A DNA stretch of 64,000 nucleotides from Variovorax paradoxus (GCF_030815855.1 NZ_JAUSXG010000001.1:4030001-4094000), one strand, 5' to 3'; counted from the stretch's first letter, positions 1-9,662 are shown. A program made the numbers and translations. The notes: generated from the sequence alone by a model not told the origin.

Positions 1-68
1 CGGTTGTTGCCACGCTGGATCACGTGGTGCGGCATGTCGGCGAGCGTGAGGCGGGGCAGACGGGCCAT
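1..68 (-). CDS. REP-associated tyrosine transposase, N-terminus (cut by window start)
   Basis: The minus strand from an ATG at 68 reads MARLPRLTLADMPHHVIQRG and two further residues before the window ends. A start of this kind, with the HHVIQRGNN segment, is characteristic of IS200-like Y1 transposases of the REP-associated (TnpA-REP/RAYT) group, which act at repetitive extragenic palindromes. Only 22 residues are visible, so the catalytic HUH and tyrosine residues lie outside. It is a single-copy-type gene in many Comamonadaceae. Its presence fits the inverted repeat of REP-like character near 60716-60926. Confidence 0.75.
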   Translation of the reverse strand, partial: MARLPRLTLADMPHHVIQRGNN

Positions 69-100
69 GGCGTGACAGCGGCGCGCGCTTGAAAAAAAGA

Positions 101-982
101 TCAGGACAGGCGAAAGCGCGTGTCGCCCAAGGCATCGAGCCCGAACTGCGAGAGCAGTTCGCCAAGCCGAGCGGCGGCGCTGGCCTTGCGCTGCCCGGTG
201 TGGCGCGCAAGGATCAGTTCGTTCTTCATGCTGTGCTCCCAGCCCACCAGCTCTGTGACCGTGACGCTGTAGCCGTTGGCCTCGAGATAGAGGCAGCGCA
301 GCACGTTGGTCAGCTGGCTGCCGATTTCGCGGGTGTGCAGCGGATGGCGCCAGAGCTCGGCCAACGGCGTGCGCGACAAGGCCAGCGCCTTGGTTTCGCG
401 CAGGCACGCCGCCACCTCGGCCTGGCAGCACGGCACCAGCACCATGCAGCGCGCCTTCTTCGCGAGCCCGAAGGCAATCGCGTCGTCGGTGGCGGTGTCG
501 CAGGCATGCAGCGCGGTGACCACGTCGATCCGCTCGGGCAGTTCGCTTGCCTGCGCCGATTCGGCCACGGTGAGATTCAGGAACGACATCCGGCCGAAGC
601 CGAGTTGCCGTGCCAGCGCGCGCGATTTCTCGACCAGCTCGCTTCGCGTTTCGATACCGTAGACATGGCCGCCCTCGCGCGACCGGAAGAACAGGTCGTA
701 GATGATGAAGCCAAGGTACGACTTGCCGGCGCCGTGGTCGGCCAGCGTGGCCTCGGCGCCGCCGTCCGGGAGTTCGCGCAGCAGTTGCTCGATGAACTGG
801 AACAGGTGGTACACCTGCTTGAGCTTGCGCCGCGAGTCCTGGTTGAGCCGGCCCTCGCGCGTGAGGATGTGCAATTCCTTCAGGAGCTCGACGGACTGGC
901 CCGGCCGCAGCACCTCGGACAGCTCGGCGTCGGCCTTGGCGGCCTTGTTCGTTTTTACGGCCTTGGCCGTCTGCGTCGTCAT
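101..982 (-). CDS. SAM-dependent methyltransferase (Methyltransf_32-like)
   Basis: This 293-aa protein has a Rossmann methyltransferase core. A DHGAGKSYLGF segment near residue 82 fits the glycine-rich SAM-binding loop, preceded by a helical N-terminus rich in Lys and Ala. HACDTATDDA near residue 160 and VPCCQAE near 182 match the conserved motifs of the Methyltransf_32 family (related to GSTCD/METTL25-type enzymes). The substrate is not known from sequence. Its ATG overlaps the stop of the DUF1415 gene by 4 bases (ATGA), so it is probably translationally coupled as the last gene of the train that starts at pilM. A nucleic-acid or protein substrate would both be possible. Confidence 0.8.
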   Translation of the reverse strand: MTTQTAKAVKTNKAAKADAELSEVLRPGQSVELLKELHILTREGRLNQDSRRKLKQVYHLFQFIEQLLRELPDGGAEATLADHGAGKSYLGFIIYDLFFRSREGGHVYGIETRSELVEKSRALARQLGFGRMSFLNLTVAESAQASELPERIDVVTALHACDTATDDAIAFGLAKKARCMVLVPCCQAEVAACLRETKALALSRTPLAELWRHPLHTREIGSQLTNVLRCLYLEANGYSVTVTELVGWEHSMKNELILARHTGQRKASAAARLGELLSQFGLDALGDTRFRLS

Positions 983-1554
983 GATCGGGCACTCCCGGGT
1001 CCCACGTCGAGCGCGGCCCAGCCCGCCGGGCCCAGCGCTTCAAGCGTCTCGATGTTGCGTTCGAAAATGGCTTCGGCTTCGGGAAACGCCTCGACCGCGC
1101 GGTTCACGCTGTCTTCACGCAGCAAATGAAGCGTCGGATACGGCGCGCGATTGGTGGCGTTCGTGATGTCGTCCGGCTCGGTGCCGCCGAACTGAAACTG
1201 CGGATGAAAGCTCGCGAGCTGGAACACGCCGTCGAAGCCCGCGCGGGCAAGCTTGCGTTCGGCGCGCGCCGTGAAATCGTTGAAGTCCAGAAAATCCGCC
1301 AAGGTATTGGGTGCTATCAGCAAGGTGGTGTCGCGCACCGAGGCGTCGAGCGCGGCAAGTTCATGGGCCTCGGCGAGGAGCATGTCGATCAGCGCCGTGT
1401 CGTCGGCCGGCAGGTACACGGCGTAATGAATTTGCGCCTTCGCATGCACCGCCTTCGCGAACGGACACAGGTTGAGCCCGATGACCGCGCGCTCGAGCCA
1501 GCGCCGCGTATCGGCTTCGGCCTGAATGGCTCCGATTGTCGCCGTGCCTGTCAT
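979..1554 (-). CDS. DUF1415 family protein
   Basis: This 191-aa protein starts at the ATG at 1554 (MTGTATIGAIQAEADTRRWL). It contains the diagnostic segments WLERAVIGLNLCPFA near the N-terminus, TLLIAPNTLADFLDFNDF in the middle and FQLASFHPQFQFGGTEPDD towards the end. These conserved Cys, His and Asp residues define DUF1415, a widespread proteobacterial family of unknown function. The start overlaps the end of the MFS gene and the end overlaps the methyltransferase start, both as ATGA. The open frame runs on upstream to 2817, but that part is antisense-like frame shadow of the MFS gene and is not part of this protein. Confidence 0.85.
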   Translation of the reverse strand: MTGTATIGAIQAEADTRRWLERAVIGLNLCPFAKAVHAKAQIHYAVYLPADDTALIDMLLAEAHELAALDASVRDTTLLIAPNTLADFLDFNDFTARAERKLARAGFDGVFQLASFHPQFQFGGTEPDDITNATNRAPYPTLHLLREDSVNRAVEAFPEAEAIFERNIETLEALGPAGWAALDVGPGSARS

Positions 1555-2813
1555 GCCACTGCCGCCGAAGGGCGTATTCGTCCGAGCTGCCGCGCCATGG
1601 CCATGCCGGCCAGCGAGCAGGCCAGCGTGGCCGTCCATGTCCAGTGCCAGCCGCCGACCCGGTGCGCGACCCAGGCCACCGCGGGTGGCGCCAGGAACTG
1701 GCCCAGAGAAGAGGCCTGCTGCATGAGCCCGACGGTCGTGGAAACGGTCTGGGGCCCAGGCGCGAGGCGAACCCCGAGCAGGAACAGGGTGGCCGGCACC
1801 ACCCCGCCGCCGAGCGAAAAGGCGCAGACCGCGACATAGCGGAGCGCGGGCGGCAGGCCGAACGCGTCGGCTCCTTGCCCCACTTGCGCAAAAGCCGCGA
1901 CGCCGCCCAGCGCCATCGCCGCAAAACCCCACTTCAGCAAGCGCTCGGGCGCGACACCGCGCTGCAGCCAGCGCCCGCCCGCCACATTGCCGACGATGTT
2001 CATCGCGGCCGCGATGGCGGTGAGCACCGCATTCCAGACATCCGGTACGCCCGCGCCGACATAGATGGCCGGGAGGAAGCCGATCACGGCCATCCACTGG
2101 GCCGAATACACGGCAAAGGTGAGCGCGATCATCCAGGGGGCGCGTGCGCCCACAGTGGCGCGCAACCGCGACGACCACCCCTCGGCCGCGCCGCCCGCCG
2201 CGGCGGAACGGACCCCGTCCGCGGGCACGGCCAGCCACAGCCAGAGCGCCGCGGCCGCCGAAACGACCGACAGCGCCCACCACCAGTCGGGCCACCCGCC
2301 CCAGGCGATCAAGGCCGGTCCCAGCAGCAGCGCGAGTGCGACGCCGAGCGGCATGTACGCACCCCACAGCCCCAGCGCGGCCTTGTCCGCACCGGACGGC
2401 GTCAACGCGCGGATCAGCCCAGGGCCCGGCATGACCGCCAGCAGAAAGCCGATGCCTTCGGCGGCACGCAGAACCAGCAGCCAGCGCACCGCATGAGCAT
2501 CGCCGAAAAACCCGGCACCGACGGCTCCGCCGAGCAGGCTGGCCGCCGTCAACACCCCAAGTCCCGTCAGCATGCTGCGCCGCAGACCGATGGCGTCGGC
2601 CGCGAGCCCGGCCATCAACCCCAGAACCATGCTGGCCACCTGCACCAGCGACAGCAGGAAACCCGCCTCGACCAGGCCGATGCCGAGCGATGCCTGCAGC
2701 GCCGGCACGGCGGGCGGCAGCTTGCCCAGGTGCAGCGCCGCGCTGACTCCGCCCAGAAGAACGGCGAACGCAGCGGCGGGAACGCGCACAGCAGCCGCGG
2801 CCGCCGAACTCAT
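1551..2813 (-). CDS. MFS transporter (CynX/NimT-like)
   Basis: This 420-aa protein is almost entirely hydrophobic and can form about 12 membrane helices. After the second helix it carries GLAADAIGLRRSM, the loop 2-3 signature of the major facilitator superfamily. PGPGLIRALTP in the fifth segment resembles motif C of exporter-type members. The substrate cannot be read from sequence; cyanate/nitroimidazole-type and drug exporters are similar. The start codon overlaps the dgt stop (ATGA) and the stop overlaps the DUF1415 start, which places it inside the same transcription unit. Confidence 0.85.
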   Translation of the reverse strand: MSSAAAAAVRVPAAAFAVLLGGVSAALHLGKLPPAVPALQASLGIGLVEAGFLLSLVQVASMVLGLMAGLAADAIGLRRSMLTGLGVLTAASLLGGAVGAGFFGDAHAVRWLLVLRAAEGIGFLLAVMPGPGLIRALTPSGADKAALGLWGAYMPLGVALALLLGPALIAWGGWPDWWWALSVVSAAAALWLWLAVPADGVRSAAAGGAAEGWSSRLRATVGARAPWMIALTFAVYSAQWMAVIGFLPAIYVGAGVPDVWNAVLTAIAAAMNIVGNVAGGRWLQRGVAPERLLKWGFAAMALGGVAAFAQVGQGADAFGLPPALRYVAVCAFSLGGGVVPATLFLLGVRLAPGPQTVSTTVGLMQQASSLGQFLAPPAVAWVAHRVGGWHWTWTATLACSLAGMAMARQLGRIRPSAAVA

Positions 2814-3940
2814 GCAATTCCCCGCCGGCCGGTCAGCCTTTCATGCTCGCGCATGGCGAAGCGATCGGTCATTCCGGCGATGTAGTCGGCGACGGCACGG
2901 TGCCGGTCGCTGCGGCCCGCATAGGAATCGGGCATCTCGGCGCTGCGTTCGAGATACGCCCCGAACAACTCACGCACGACCTGCTGCGCCTGATCGGTGG
3001 TCTGCGTCACCTGCGGATGCCGGTAGAGGTTGTGGAACAGAAAGCTCTTGAGTTCGCTGGACTGCGCCTGCATGGCGTCGCTGAACGCAACGATCGGCGG
3101 CGAGTTCCGAACGCCGTCTGCATCGGCGGGCTTCAGCGTTTCGAGCGCCGCGCGGGTGGCGTCGATCACGTCGTAGACCTGGGCGCTCAGCATGCGCCGG
3201 ATCGTCTCGTACAACACGCGCCGCCCTTCCAACCGGGGATGCTCGGCAAGCGCCTCGCGGCGGTAGCGTTCGAACAGGTCCACTTCGCCGAGCTGCTCGA
3301 CGCTGACGAGCCCCGAACGCACGCCATCGTCGATGTCGTGCGCGTTGTAGGCGATTGCATCGGCCAGGTTGCAGAGCTGCGCCTCCAGGCCCGGCTGCGT
3401 GCGGTCGAGGAAGCGCCGCGCCACACCGTGGGGCTCGGCGAGCTCCAGGCGCTCCGCGTTGGCGCGCGAGCAGTGCTTCAAGATGCCTTCGCGGGTCTCG
3501 AAGCCGAGGTTCAGGCCGTCGTATTGCGGATAGCGGTGCTCCAGGGCATCGACCACGCGCAGGCTCTGCAGGTTGTGCTCGAAGCCGCCGTGGCCTTCCA
3601 TGCAGGCGTTGAGCGCGTCCTGCCCCGCATGGCCGAACGGTGTGTGGCCGAGGTCGTGCGCGAGGGCAATCGCTTCGACCAGGTCTTCGTTGAGGCGCAA
3701 GGCGCGCGCGATGGAACGGCCCAGTTGCGCAACCTCGAGCGAATGCGTGAGCCGGGTGCGGAACAGGTCGCCTTCGTGGTTCAGGAACACCTGCGTCTTG
3801 TAGACCAGCCGCCGAAACGCCGTGGAATGCACGATGCGGTCGCGGTCGCGCTGGAAGGCATCGCGCGTCGGCGCCGGGGGTTCGGCATGGCGGCGCCCGC
3901 GCGAGCGCGCGGGGTGGCAGGCATAGGCCGCAAGGCTCAT
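2810..3940 (-). CDS. dgt: deoxyguanosinetriphosphate triphosphohydrolase-like protein
   Basis: This 376-aa HD-domain enzyme is expected to cleave dNTPs to deoxynucleoside and triphosphate. The metal-binding HD signature is visible as RTRLTHSLEVAQLGR near residue 70 and IALAHDLGHTPFGHAG near 105, followed by HGGFEHNLQSLR, and later by NLADAIAYNAHDIDDG, as in the type-2 dGTPase-like subfamily. The start is placed at the ATG at 3940 (MSLAAYACHPARSRGRRH), because the 43 residues upstream in the open frame are shadow of aroB. It lies 22 bp downstream of aroB and overlaps the MFS start, as in other Comamonadaceae. Confidence 0.9.
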   Translation of the reverse strand: MSLAAYACHPARSRGRRHAEPPAPTRDAFQRDRDRIVHSTAFRRLVYKTQVFLNHEGDLFRTRLTHSLEVAQLGRSIARALRLNEDLVEAIALAHDLGHTPFGHAGQDALNACMEGHGGFEHNLQSLRVVDALEHRYPQYDGLNLGFETREGILKHCSRANAERLELAEPHGVARRFLDRTQPGLEAQLCNLADAIAYNAHDIDDGVRSGLVSVEQLGEVDLFERYRREALAEHPRLEGRRVLYETIRRMLSAQVYDVIDATRAALETLKPADADGVRNSPPIVAFSDAMQAQSSELKSFLFHNLYRHPQVTQTTDQAQQVVRELFGAYLERSAEMPDSYAGRSDRHRAVADYIAGMTDRFAMREHERLTGRRGIA

Positions 3941-3962
3941 CGACGCACCCTTGGCGCTGCGC

Positions 3963-5075
3963 TCATCCCGCGCTGCAGCACTGCGCGAGCACTTCGCGCA
4001 CCAGCGCATCGGGTGCGCTGCTGACAGCGGCGGAGCCCGGCTTGTCGATGACCACGAAGCGGATTTCACCGGCTTCGGACTTCTTGTCGACCCGCATCAA
4101 CTCGAGGTACCGGTCGGCCCCCAGGGCAGGGCCGACGGTCGGCAGGCCGGCGCGTTCGATCAACCGCGTGAGCCGTTCGACGAATGCCGCGTCGATGCCG
4201 CCGAGCCGCTGCGACAGATGCGCCGCCATGACCATGCCGCAGCCGACCGCTTCGCCGTGCAGCCATTCGCCGTAGCCGAGGCCCGACTCGATCGCGTGGC
4301 CGAAGGTGTGGCCGAAGTTGAGGATGGCGCGCAGGCCGGTCTCGCGCTCGTCCTGGCCGACGACCAGCGCCTTGATCTCGCAGCTGCGCTTGACCGCATA
4401 GGCCAGTGCGGCCGCATCGCGGGCGACCAGCGCATCGATGTTCGCCTCGATCCAGTCGAAGAAAGCCATGTCGTAGATCGGGCCGTACTTGATGACTTCG
4501 GCCAGGCCCGCGCTGAGTTCCCGCGGCGGCAAAGTCTGCAAGGTGGCCAGGTCGCACACCACGAGCTGCGGCTGATAGAACGCGCCGATCATGTTCTTGC
4601 CGAGCGGGTGGTTGATGGCGGTCTTGCCGCCGACCGACGAATCGACCTGCGCCAGCAGCGTGGTCGGCACCTGAACAAAAGGCACGCCGCGCATGTAGCT
4701 GGCGGCGGCAAAGCCCGTCATGTCACCCACCACGCCGCCGCCCAAGGCGAACAGCACGGTCTTGCGATCGCTGCCGTGGCCAAGCAAGGCGTCGAAGATC
4801 AGGTTCAGGGTCTCAAGGTTCTTGTGCACCTCGCCATCGGGCAACTCGAGCAGATGCACCGTGCGAAAGCGGTTGGCCAGCGCGGCGCGCAGAGCCTTGG
4901 CATAGAGCGGTGCCACCGTGGTGTTGCTGACGATCAGCGCGCTGGCGGCGGCGGGCGCTGCGGCGAAGCTCAACGGGTCGCCGAGCAGGCCGGCGCCGAT
5001 CAGGATGGGGTAGCTGCGCTCGCCGAGCTGGATGTCGACGCGTTCTGGCGGTGCGGAGTGTGCGGGCAATGGCAT
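3963..5075 (-). CDS. aroB: 3-dehydroquinate synthase
   Basis: This 370-aa enzyme converts DAHP to 3-dehydroquinate, the second step of the shikimate pathway, using NAD+ and a divalent metal in the cytoplasm. The NAD-binding part shows [22 protein letters not shown] and [21 protein letters not shown]. The metal-binding residues are visible in LAEVIKYG (Glu), [12 protein letters not shown] (His) and [14 protein letters not shown] (His). The length is typical of the family. It follows aroK by 32 bp, the standard aroKB pairing, and belongs to the pilMNOPQ-aroKB unit. Confidence 0.96.
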   Translation of the reverse strand: MPLPAHSAPPERVDIQLGERSYPILIGAGLLGDPLSFAAAPAAASALIVSNTTVAPLYAKALRAALANRFRTVHLLELPDGEVHKNLETLNLIFDALLGHGSDRKTVLFALGGGVVGDMTGFAAASYMRGVPFVQVPTTLLAQVDSSVGGKTAINHPLGKNMIGAFYQPQLVVCDLATLQTLPPRELSAGLAEVIKYGPIYDMAFFDWIEANIDALVARDAAALAYAVKRSCEIKALVVGQDERETGLRAILNFGHTFGHAIESGLGYGEWLHGEAVGCGMVMAAHLSQRLGGIDAAFVERLTRLIERAGLPTVGPALGADRYLELMRVDKKSEAGEIRFVVIDKPGSAAVSSAPDALVREVLAQCCSAG

Positions 5076-5107
5076 GGCAGCGAGTTTAGGCGCTGCGGGC
5101 CGGTTGC

Positions 5108-5656
5108 TCAGGCGGAGGGCTCTTCCGGGTGAGCACCCGGCGCAACGATGCCGGCGAGCTCCAGCTGCATCACGATGATGTTCACCAGCATGGCGATCGA
5201 GGGGCGGCCCGTGTCGACCACGTCATGGGCCGTTTCCCGATAGAACGGGTCGCGCGCATCGTGCAATTCACGCAGTCGCCCGAGCGGATCGGCCACCTGC
5301 AGAAGGGGCCGCTTGACGTCGTGGCGCAAGCGCCGGAACAGGTCTTCGGGGGAAGAGCGCAGGTAGATCACATGAAAGCGATCTCGCAACTGCTTGCGGT
5401 TGACCTCCCGCAGGACCGCGCCGCCGCCGGTGGCCAACACGCCATGCGGCTGCGCGGCCAGGTCCGCGATGACGGTCTGCTCGAGATCCCGGAAGGCCGT
5501 TTCGCCCTCCCGTTCGAAGTAGTCGCGAATCGAGCAGCCGATGCGCTGCTCGATGACGTGGTCGGTATCGACGAACGGCAGGTTCAGGCGTGCGCCCAGG
5601 CGCCGCCCCACTGCGGATTTACCGGCGCCGGGCAAGCCGACAAGTGCGACCGCCAC
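5108..5656 (-). CDS. aroK: shikimate kinase
   Basis: This 182-aa cytoplasmic kinase phosphorylates shikimate. The P-loop [11 protein letters not shown] sits near residue 7. DTD in [11 protein letters not shown] and the Arg in FRDLEQ bind shikimate, and LATGGGAVL is the Walker-B-like GGG motif. The lid [11 protein letters not shown] carries the catalytic Arg. The only suitable start is a GTG at 5656, 23 bp after the pilQ stop; there is no ATG in reach. Coupling of aroK to a pilus secretin gene is normal in beta- and gammaproteobacteria. Confidence 0.95.
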   Translation of the reverse strand: MAVALVGLPGAGKSAVGRRLGARLNLPFVDTDHVIEQRIGCSIRDYFEREGETAFRDLEQTVIADLAAQPHGVLATGGGAVLREVNRKQLRDRFHVIYLRSSPEDLFRRLRHDVKRPLLQVADPLGRLRELHDARDPFYRETAHDVVDTGRPSIAMLVNIIVMQLELAGIVAPGAHPEEPSA

Positions 5657-5679
5657 GCGGTGGCTGCTACGCCTGCGCG

Positions 5680-7818
5680 TCAGCGCGCGGCGTTGCGGTC
5701 GGTAATCATCTTCGGAGTGATAAAGACGAGCATTTCGGTCTTGTTGGCAACGCGTTCGCGCTTGCGGAACAGTGCCCCGAGATAGGGCACTTCACCCAGC
5801 ACCGGCACGCGCGATTCGTCATTGGTTTCGGTGAGCTCGAAGATACCACCGATGACGACCGTGCCGCCGTTCTCGACCAGCACCTCCGTCTGCACGTGCT
5901 TGGTGTTGATGGCCGGGCCGGCCGACGTGTTAACGCCGCGGGCGTCCTTGCTCACGTCGAGCGTCAGGATGATGTTGCCTTCGGGCGTGATCTGCGGCGT
6001 GACTTCGAGCTTCAGCACCGCCTTGCGGAACGAGATCGAGGTGGCGCCGCTGGACGTGGCCTGCTGGTAGGGAATTTCTTCGCCCTGCTCGATCAAAGCC
6101 TTCGTCTGGTCGGCGGTAATGACACGCGGGCTGGACACCAGCTTGCCCTTGCCGTCGGCTTCGAGCGCCGAGATTTCGAGGTTCAGCATGCGCGAGAAGC
6201 TCGAATTGAACAGCGAGATCGCGAAGGCGCCTGCCGCATTGCCGGTACCGCCGGCATCGCCTGCGGGCAGGTTGATGAAGTTGGAGTTGGTCCAGGTGGT
6301 GGTCGGGCCGGTGGTGCCTGTGCCCGTGACAGGCATCACGCCCACGGTGCCGAAGGCCCGGTTGCCACCCGACGACGCAACACGCTCGCCAGAAATGCCG
6401 CCGCCCAACCGCACGCCCAGCGACTTGCCGAAGGTGTCGGATGCTTCCACGATCCGGGCTTCGATCAGCACCTGGCGAACCGGGATGTCGAGCTTCTGGA
6501 TCAGGTCGGCCACTTGCGCGAGGCGCGAGGGAACGTCGGAGACGAACAGCTGATTGGTGCGCGACTCCGCGATCACGCTGCCGCGCGGGCTCAGGATGCG
6601 TGTGGTGGTGCCGGAGCCGCCACCGCCGCCCGACGAGGCACCGGTTCCGGTCAAGCCCTGGGCAATGGCAATCGCCTTGGTGTAGTTGAGCTGGAACGAC
6701 TGGGTACGCAGCGGCTCCAGGTTCTCGATCGCGGCCTTGGCCTCGAACTCGAGCTTTTCCTTGGCGTTGATTTCGTCCTTGGGCGCAATCCACAGCACGC
6801 TGCCGTTCTTGCGCATGCCGAGGTTCTTCGCCTGCATGATGATGTCCAAGGCCTGGTCCCAGGGCACGTCCTTCAGCCGCAGCGTCAGAGCGCCGGTGAC
6901 CGAATCGGAAGTCACGATGTTGAAGTTCGTGAAGTCGGCGATCACCTGCAGCAGCGAGCGGATTTCGATGTTCTGGAAGTTCAGCGACAGCTTCTCGCCG
7001 TTGTAGCCGACGCCTTGTGTCAGCTTGGTCGGATCGACCTTGCGGGCACGAACCTCGACGACGAACTGGTTTTCGCTCTGGTAGGCGCTGTGCTCCCAAT
7101 CGCCCTTGGCCTCGATCGTCATGCGAACGCGGTCGCCCGACTGTTGCGAGGTAATCAGCTGAACCGGCGTGTTGAAGTCGGCCACGTCCAGGCGCCGGCG
7201 GAGCCCCTCGGGCAGCGTCGACTTGGTGAACTCGACCACCAGGTTCTTGCCTTGCTGCTTGACGTCCACGCCCACTTGGTTGTTCGGCAGGTCGACGATC
7301 ACGCGGCCCGTGTTGTCGGAACCGAGGCGGAAGTCGACGTCGCGCAGCGGCAGCGTGTCGCGGTTGCGGTTCTCGGCGAAGACGGTGGGCGTGGAGGACG
7401 CCAGCGCCGTGCCGGCCACCGGCTCCAGAATCACCAGCAGCGACTTGCCCTGGATCTCGGCCTTGTACGCTGTCGCCTGCTTGAGGTTCAGCACCACGCG
7501 GCTTCGTTCACCGGCCTGAACCACGTTCACGGAACGCAGGTTGCCCTGGTTCACTTCGATGGCGGAGCGCCCGATGGCGTTCGTGACGCCCGGAAAGTCG
7601 AGCGCGATGCGCGCGGGCGTTTGAACGGCAAAACCGGTCGGCACTGCCGTCAGCGGCTGCGCCAGATCGATGCGGATGACCTCGGCGCCGGATTGCGTCG
7701 AACTGGTTACCGCTTCGATGGCGTTTTGCGCATGCGCGATAGCGAACGCGCCGAATGCCAGCAGACCCAGCCCGGCAGCTCGCAGCCGCTGTGCCATTGT
7801 TGATTTTTTATGATTCAT
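5680..7818 (-). CDS. pilQ: type IV pilus secretin PilQ
   Basis: This 712-aa protein forms the outer-membrane gated channel for the type IV pilus. A Sec signal peptide ends at AFAIAHAQ near residue 31. Two AMIN (peptidoglycan-binding) regions follow in the first 280 residues, then the STN/N0 domain around LSLNFQNIEIRSLLQVIADF, an N1 domain with TKAIAIAQGL, and the secretin domain from VRQVLIEARIVEA to the C-terminal VPVLGEVPYLGALFR, the secretin signature. The ATG at 7818 is chosen (MNHKKSTMAQRL); it overlaps the pilP stop by 4 bases. A Gly/Ser linker (TGTGASSGGGGGSG) precedes the secretin part. Confidence 0.96.
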   Translation of the reverse strand: MNHKKSTMAQRLRAAGLGLLAFGAFAIAHAQNAIEAVTSSTQSGAEVIRIDLAQPLTAVPTGFAVQTPARIALDFPGVTNAIGRSAIEVNQGNLRSVNVVQAGERSRVVLNLKQATAYKAEIQGKSLLVILEPVAGTALASSTPTVFAENRNRDTLPLRDVDFRLGSDNTGRVIVDLPNNQVGVDVKQQGKNLVVEFTKSTLPEGLRRRLDVADFNTPVQLITSQQSGDRVRMTIEAKGDWEHSAYQSENQFVVEVRARKVDPTKLTQGVGYNGEKLSLNFQNIEIRSLLQVIADFTNFNIVTSDSVTGALTLRLKDVPWDQALDIIMQAKNLGMRKNGSVLWIAPKDEINAKEKLEFEAKAAIENLEPLRTQSFQLNYTKAIAIAQGLTGTGASSGGGGGSGTTTRILSPRGSVIAESRTNQLFVSDVPSRLAQVADLIQKLDIPVRQVLIEARIVEASDTFGKSLGVRLGGGISGERVASSGGNRAFGTVGVMPVTGTGTTGPTTTWTNSNFINLPAGDAGGTGNAAGAFAISLFNSSFSRMLNLEISALEADGKGKLVSSPRVITADQTKALIEQGEEIPYQQATSSGATSISFRKAVLKLEVTPQITPEGNIILTLDVSKDARGVNTSAGPAINTKHVQTEVLVENGGTVVIGGIFELTETNDESRVPVLGEVPYLGALFRKRERVANKTEMLVFITPKMITDRNAAR

Positions 7819-8357
7819 TTCGCACTCTCTTGCAGCTGCAATGTCGCCACGCGTTCGATCCATTCACCGGCGGCGTCTTGCACGATTTCACGCAAGGCGA
7901 CTTCGGTTTCGTTGATACGGGTAATGCGCCCGTAGTTGAGCCCCAGGTACTCGCCCACACGCACCTTGTAGAGCAGCTTGTCGACACGAACCAGCGCGAC
8001 CGGCTGGCCGTGGCGGTTCATGCTGCCCACCATGGCCATCGAGTCGAGCGGGAAGGCTTCGAGCGCTTCCTTGCGACGCGCCAATTCGGGCGCGATCAGC
8101 TCCGACGTGCTCGGCTGGTTCGATTCGCGGCGCAGCGCCTGCGTGAGCTTCAGCAAGTTGAACGGTTCGAACGCAGCCCCTTCCGTGTAGGCCTGGGGCG
8201 TGAATTTTTTGGGCTCGGTGATCGGCGGCACCGTGGGCTTGACTTGGGCGCGCTGCTCGACCATCCAGCGGCGCAGGTCTTCCTGCTCCGAATCGGCACA
8301 GGCGCTCAGGCCCGCTGCGGCCGCTACCAGCCACAGGAGTTTGGCGATCGTCCTCAT
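7815..8357 (-). CDS. pilP: type IV pilus assembly lipoprotein PilP
   Basis: This 180-aa inner-membrane lipoprotein links the PilNO complex to the PilQ secretin. The signal peptide ends in a lipobox LSAC, so Cys20 is the predicted lipidated residue. The middle is extended and Pro-rich. The C-terminal half (DSMAMVGSMNR to VDKLLYKVRVGEYLGLNYGRITRI) matches the beta-sandwich HR domain of the PilP family. The start and stop both overlap neighbours by ATGA, consistent with tight coupling within pilMNOPQ. Confidence 0.95.
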   Translation of the reverse strand: MRTIAKLLWLVAAAAGLSACADSEQEDLRRWMVEQRAQVKPTVPPITEPKKFTPQAYTEGAAFEPFNLLKLTQALRRESNQPSTSELIAPELARRKEALEAFPLDSMAMVGSMNRHGQPVALVRVDKLLYKVRVGEYLGLNYGRITRINETEVALREIVQDAAGEWIERVATLQLQESAK

Positions 8358-9034
8358 TTCTTCGCCTTCGGCGCCGCAGCGCGTTTCTGGGCCGCGCGCT
8401 CTTCGTCATCGAGATAGCGGTAAGTGCGGGCCGTGGCATCCATCGTCAGGGTGCCGTCCTTGTCTTTTTGCGGAGCGATCGTCAGGTTGTTCAGCGTCAC
8501 GATGCGCGACAGGCCTGCGACGTCGGCGGCAAAGGAGCCGATGTCGTGGTACCGCCCGGTGACGCGCACGGCGATCGGCAGCTCCGCGTAGTAGTCCTTG
8601 ACCGAAACCTGTCCCGGCCGGAACAGTTCGAACTGCAGGCTGCGCCCGAGGCCGGCCTGGTTGATGTCCGACAGCAGCGCATCCATCTCCGCCTTGCTGG
8701 GCAGTTGCTTTTCAAGCAAGGTCACGTACTGCTGCACCTGCTCGCGCTGCTTCTTCAGCAGGTCGAGATTGGCGGCCAGCGCGACCTTTTTCTGATAGTC
8801 GGCGCGCAGCGTGACTTCCTTGGAGCGCTCGCTTTCGAGCTCGTCGTTCGAGTTGGTGAGCCACACGAACCACAGGCCGACCAGCACCAGCGCGGTCACC
8901 GCCAGGCACAAGGCATAGCGGGGCACCGGCGGCCAACTGGCCGGATCGTTCGGATTCAGATTGCGGAACTGGTCGCCGAAACCGCGCATTGCGGCGGCGA
9001 CGTCTATCTTTTGAGAGGGGCGATTGCTTGCCAT
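8354..9034 (-). CDS. pilO: type IV pilus inner-membrane protein PilO
   Basis: This 226-aa bitopic protein has a cytoplasmic N-terminus, one membrane helix near residues 41-60 (ALCLAVTALVLVGLWFVWL), a coiled-coil segment up to about residue 110 and a periplasmic ferredoxin-like domain (GLGRSLQFELFRPG, ITVRVTG-type strands). It pairs with PilN to form the alignment ring. A charged tail rich in Lys and Ala ends the protein. It starts 7 bp after the pilN stop. Confidence 0.95.
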   Translation of the reverse strand: MASNRPSQKIDVAAAMRGFGDQFRNLNPNDPASWPPVPRYALCLAVTALVLVGLWFVWLTNSNDELESERSKEVTLRADYQKKVALAANLDLLKKQREQVQQYVTLLEKQLPSKAEMDALLSDINQAGLGRSLQFELFRPGQVSVKDYYAELPIAVRVTGRYHDIGSFAADVAGLSRIVTLNNLTIAPQKDKDGTLTMDATARTYRYLDDEERAAQKRAAAPKAKK

Positions 9035-9041
9035 GATCCGT

Positions 9042-9662
9042 CTACCCCTTGACTTGCGCCGCTGCGGCCAGGGCCTTGTCGGCCGCGGCCTTCTGCGCGT
9101 CGGTCGGCCGCTTGAGGCCGATGCGCATCGTGAAGTTCGCCACGCGGCGTTGGTCGCGCTGGCTCAGGTTCACCGTTGCCGAAGTGATTTCGACCAGCTC
9201 CGGCTTGACCAGCCACGGGCTGTTGTTGCCCAGGTTGCGCAGCAACTCGGAGACGCGCTCGTTCGACTGCGCCATGCCCTGCAGCGTGACGGTCTGGTTG
9301 TCCTGCTTCATGCTGGTGATGTAGACGCCGTCGGGCAGCTGCCGGACCAGTTCGTTGAGCAGATGCACCGGCAGGTTGCGGTCGCCCTGAAGGTCTTCGA
9401 CCGCCTGCTGGCGCGCGCGCAGCGCTGCAATTTCGTCCTGCAGCGTCGAAATCTCCTTGATTTCGGCGTCGAGCTTGGTGATCTCGGTCTTGAGGAAATT
9501 GTTCTTGGCCTGCTGGGCCGAGATTTGCGCCTCGAACCAGAGATAGCCGAGGCCCGCAATCAGGCCGCCGAGGATGGCCGCGGCGCCGAGGGTGCCGTAG
9601 AACGCTTCGCGCCGGCGCTTGCGCGCGGCTTCGCGATGCGGAAGCAAGTTGATGAGGATCAC
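9042..9662 (-). CDS. pilN: type IV pilus inner-membrane protein PilN
   Basis: This 206-aa protein begins with the conserved ILINLLPHREAARKRR segment that docks into the groove of PilM. One membrane helix follows (about residues 22-45), then a coiled coil (ISAQQAKNNFLKTEITKLDAEI) and a periplasmic domain with VYITSMKQDNQTVTLQGMAQSNERV. It begins with GTG at 9662, which overlaps the pilM stop (GTGA). No ATG start gives the conserved N-terminus. Confidence 0.95.
   Translation of the reverse strand: MILINLLPHREAARKRRREAFYGTLGAAAILGGLIAGLGYLWFEAQISAQQAKNNFLKTEITKLDAEIKEISTLQDEIAALRARQQAVEDLQGDRNLPVHLLNELVRQLPDGVYITSMKQDNQTVTLQGMAQSNERVSELLRNLGNNSPWLVKPELVEITSATVNLSQRDQRRVANFTMRIGLKRPTDAQKAAADKALAAAAQVKG

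Noticed and set aside
979..2817. 612-aa open frame on the minus strand ending in DUF1415
   Set aside because: Only the last 191 residues look like protein; the rest is a shadow frame of the MFS transporter.
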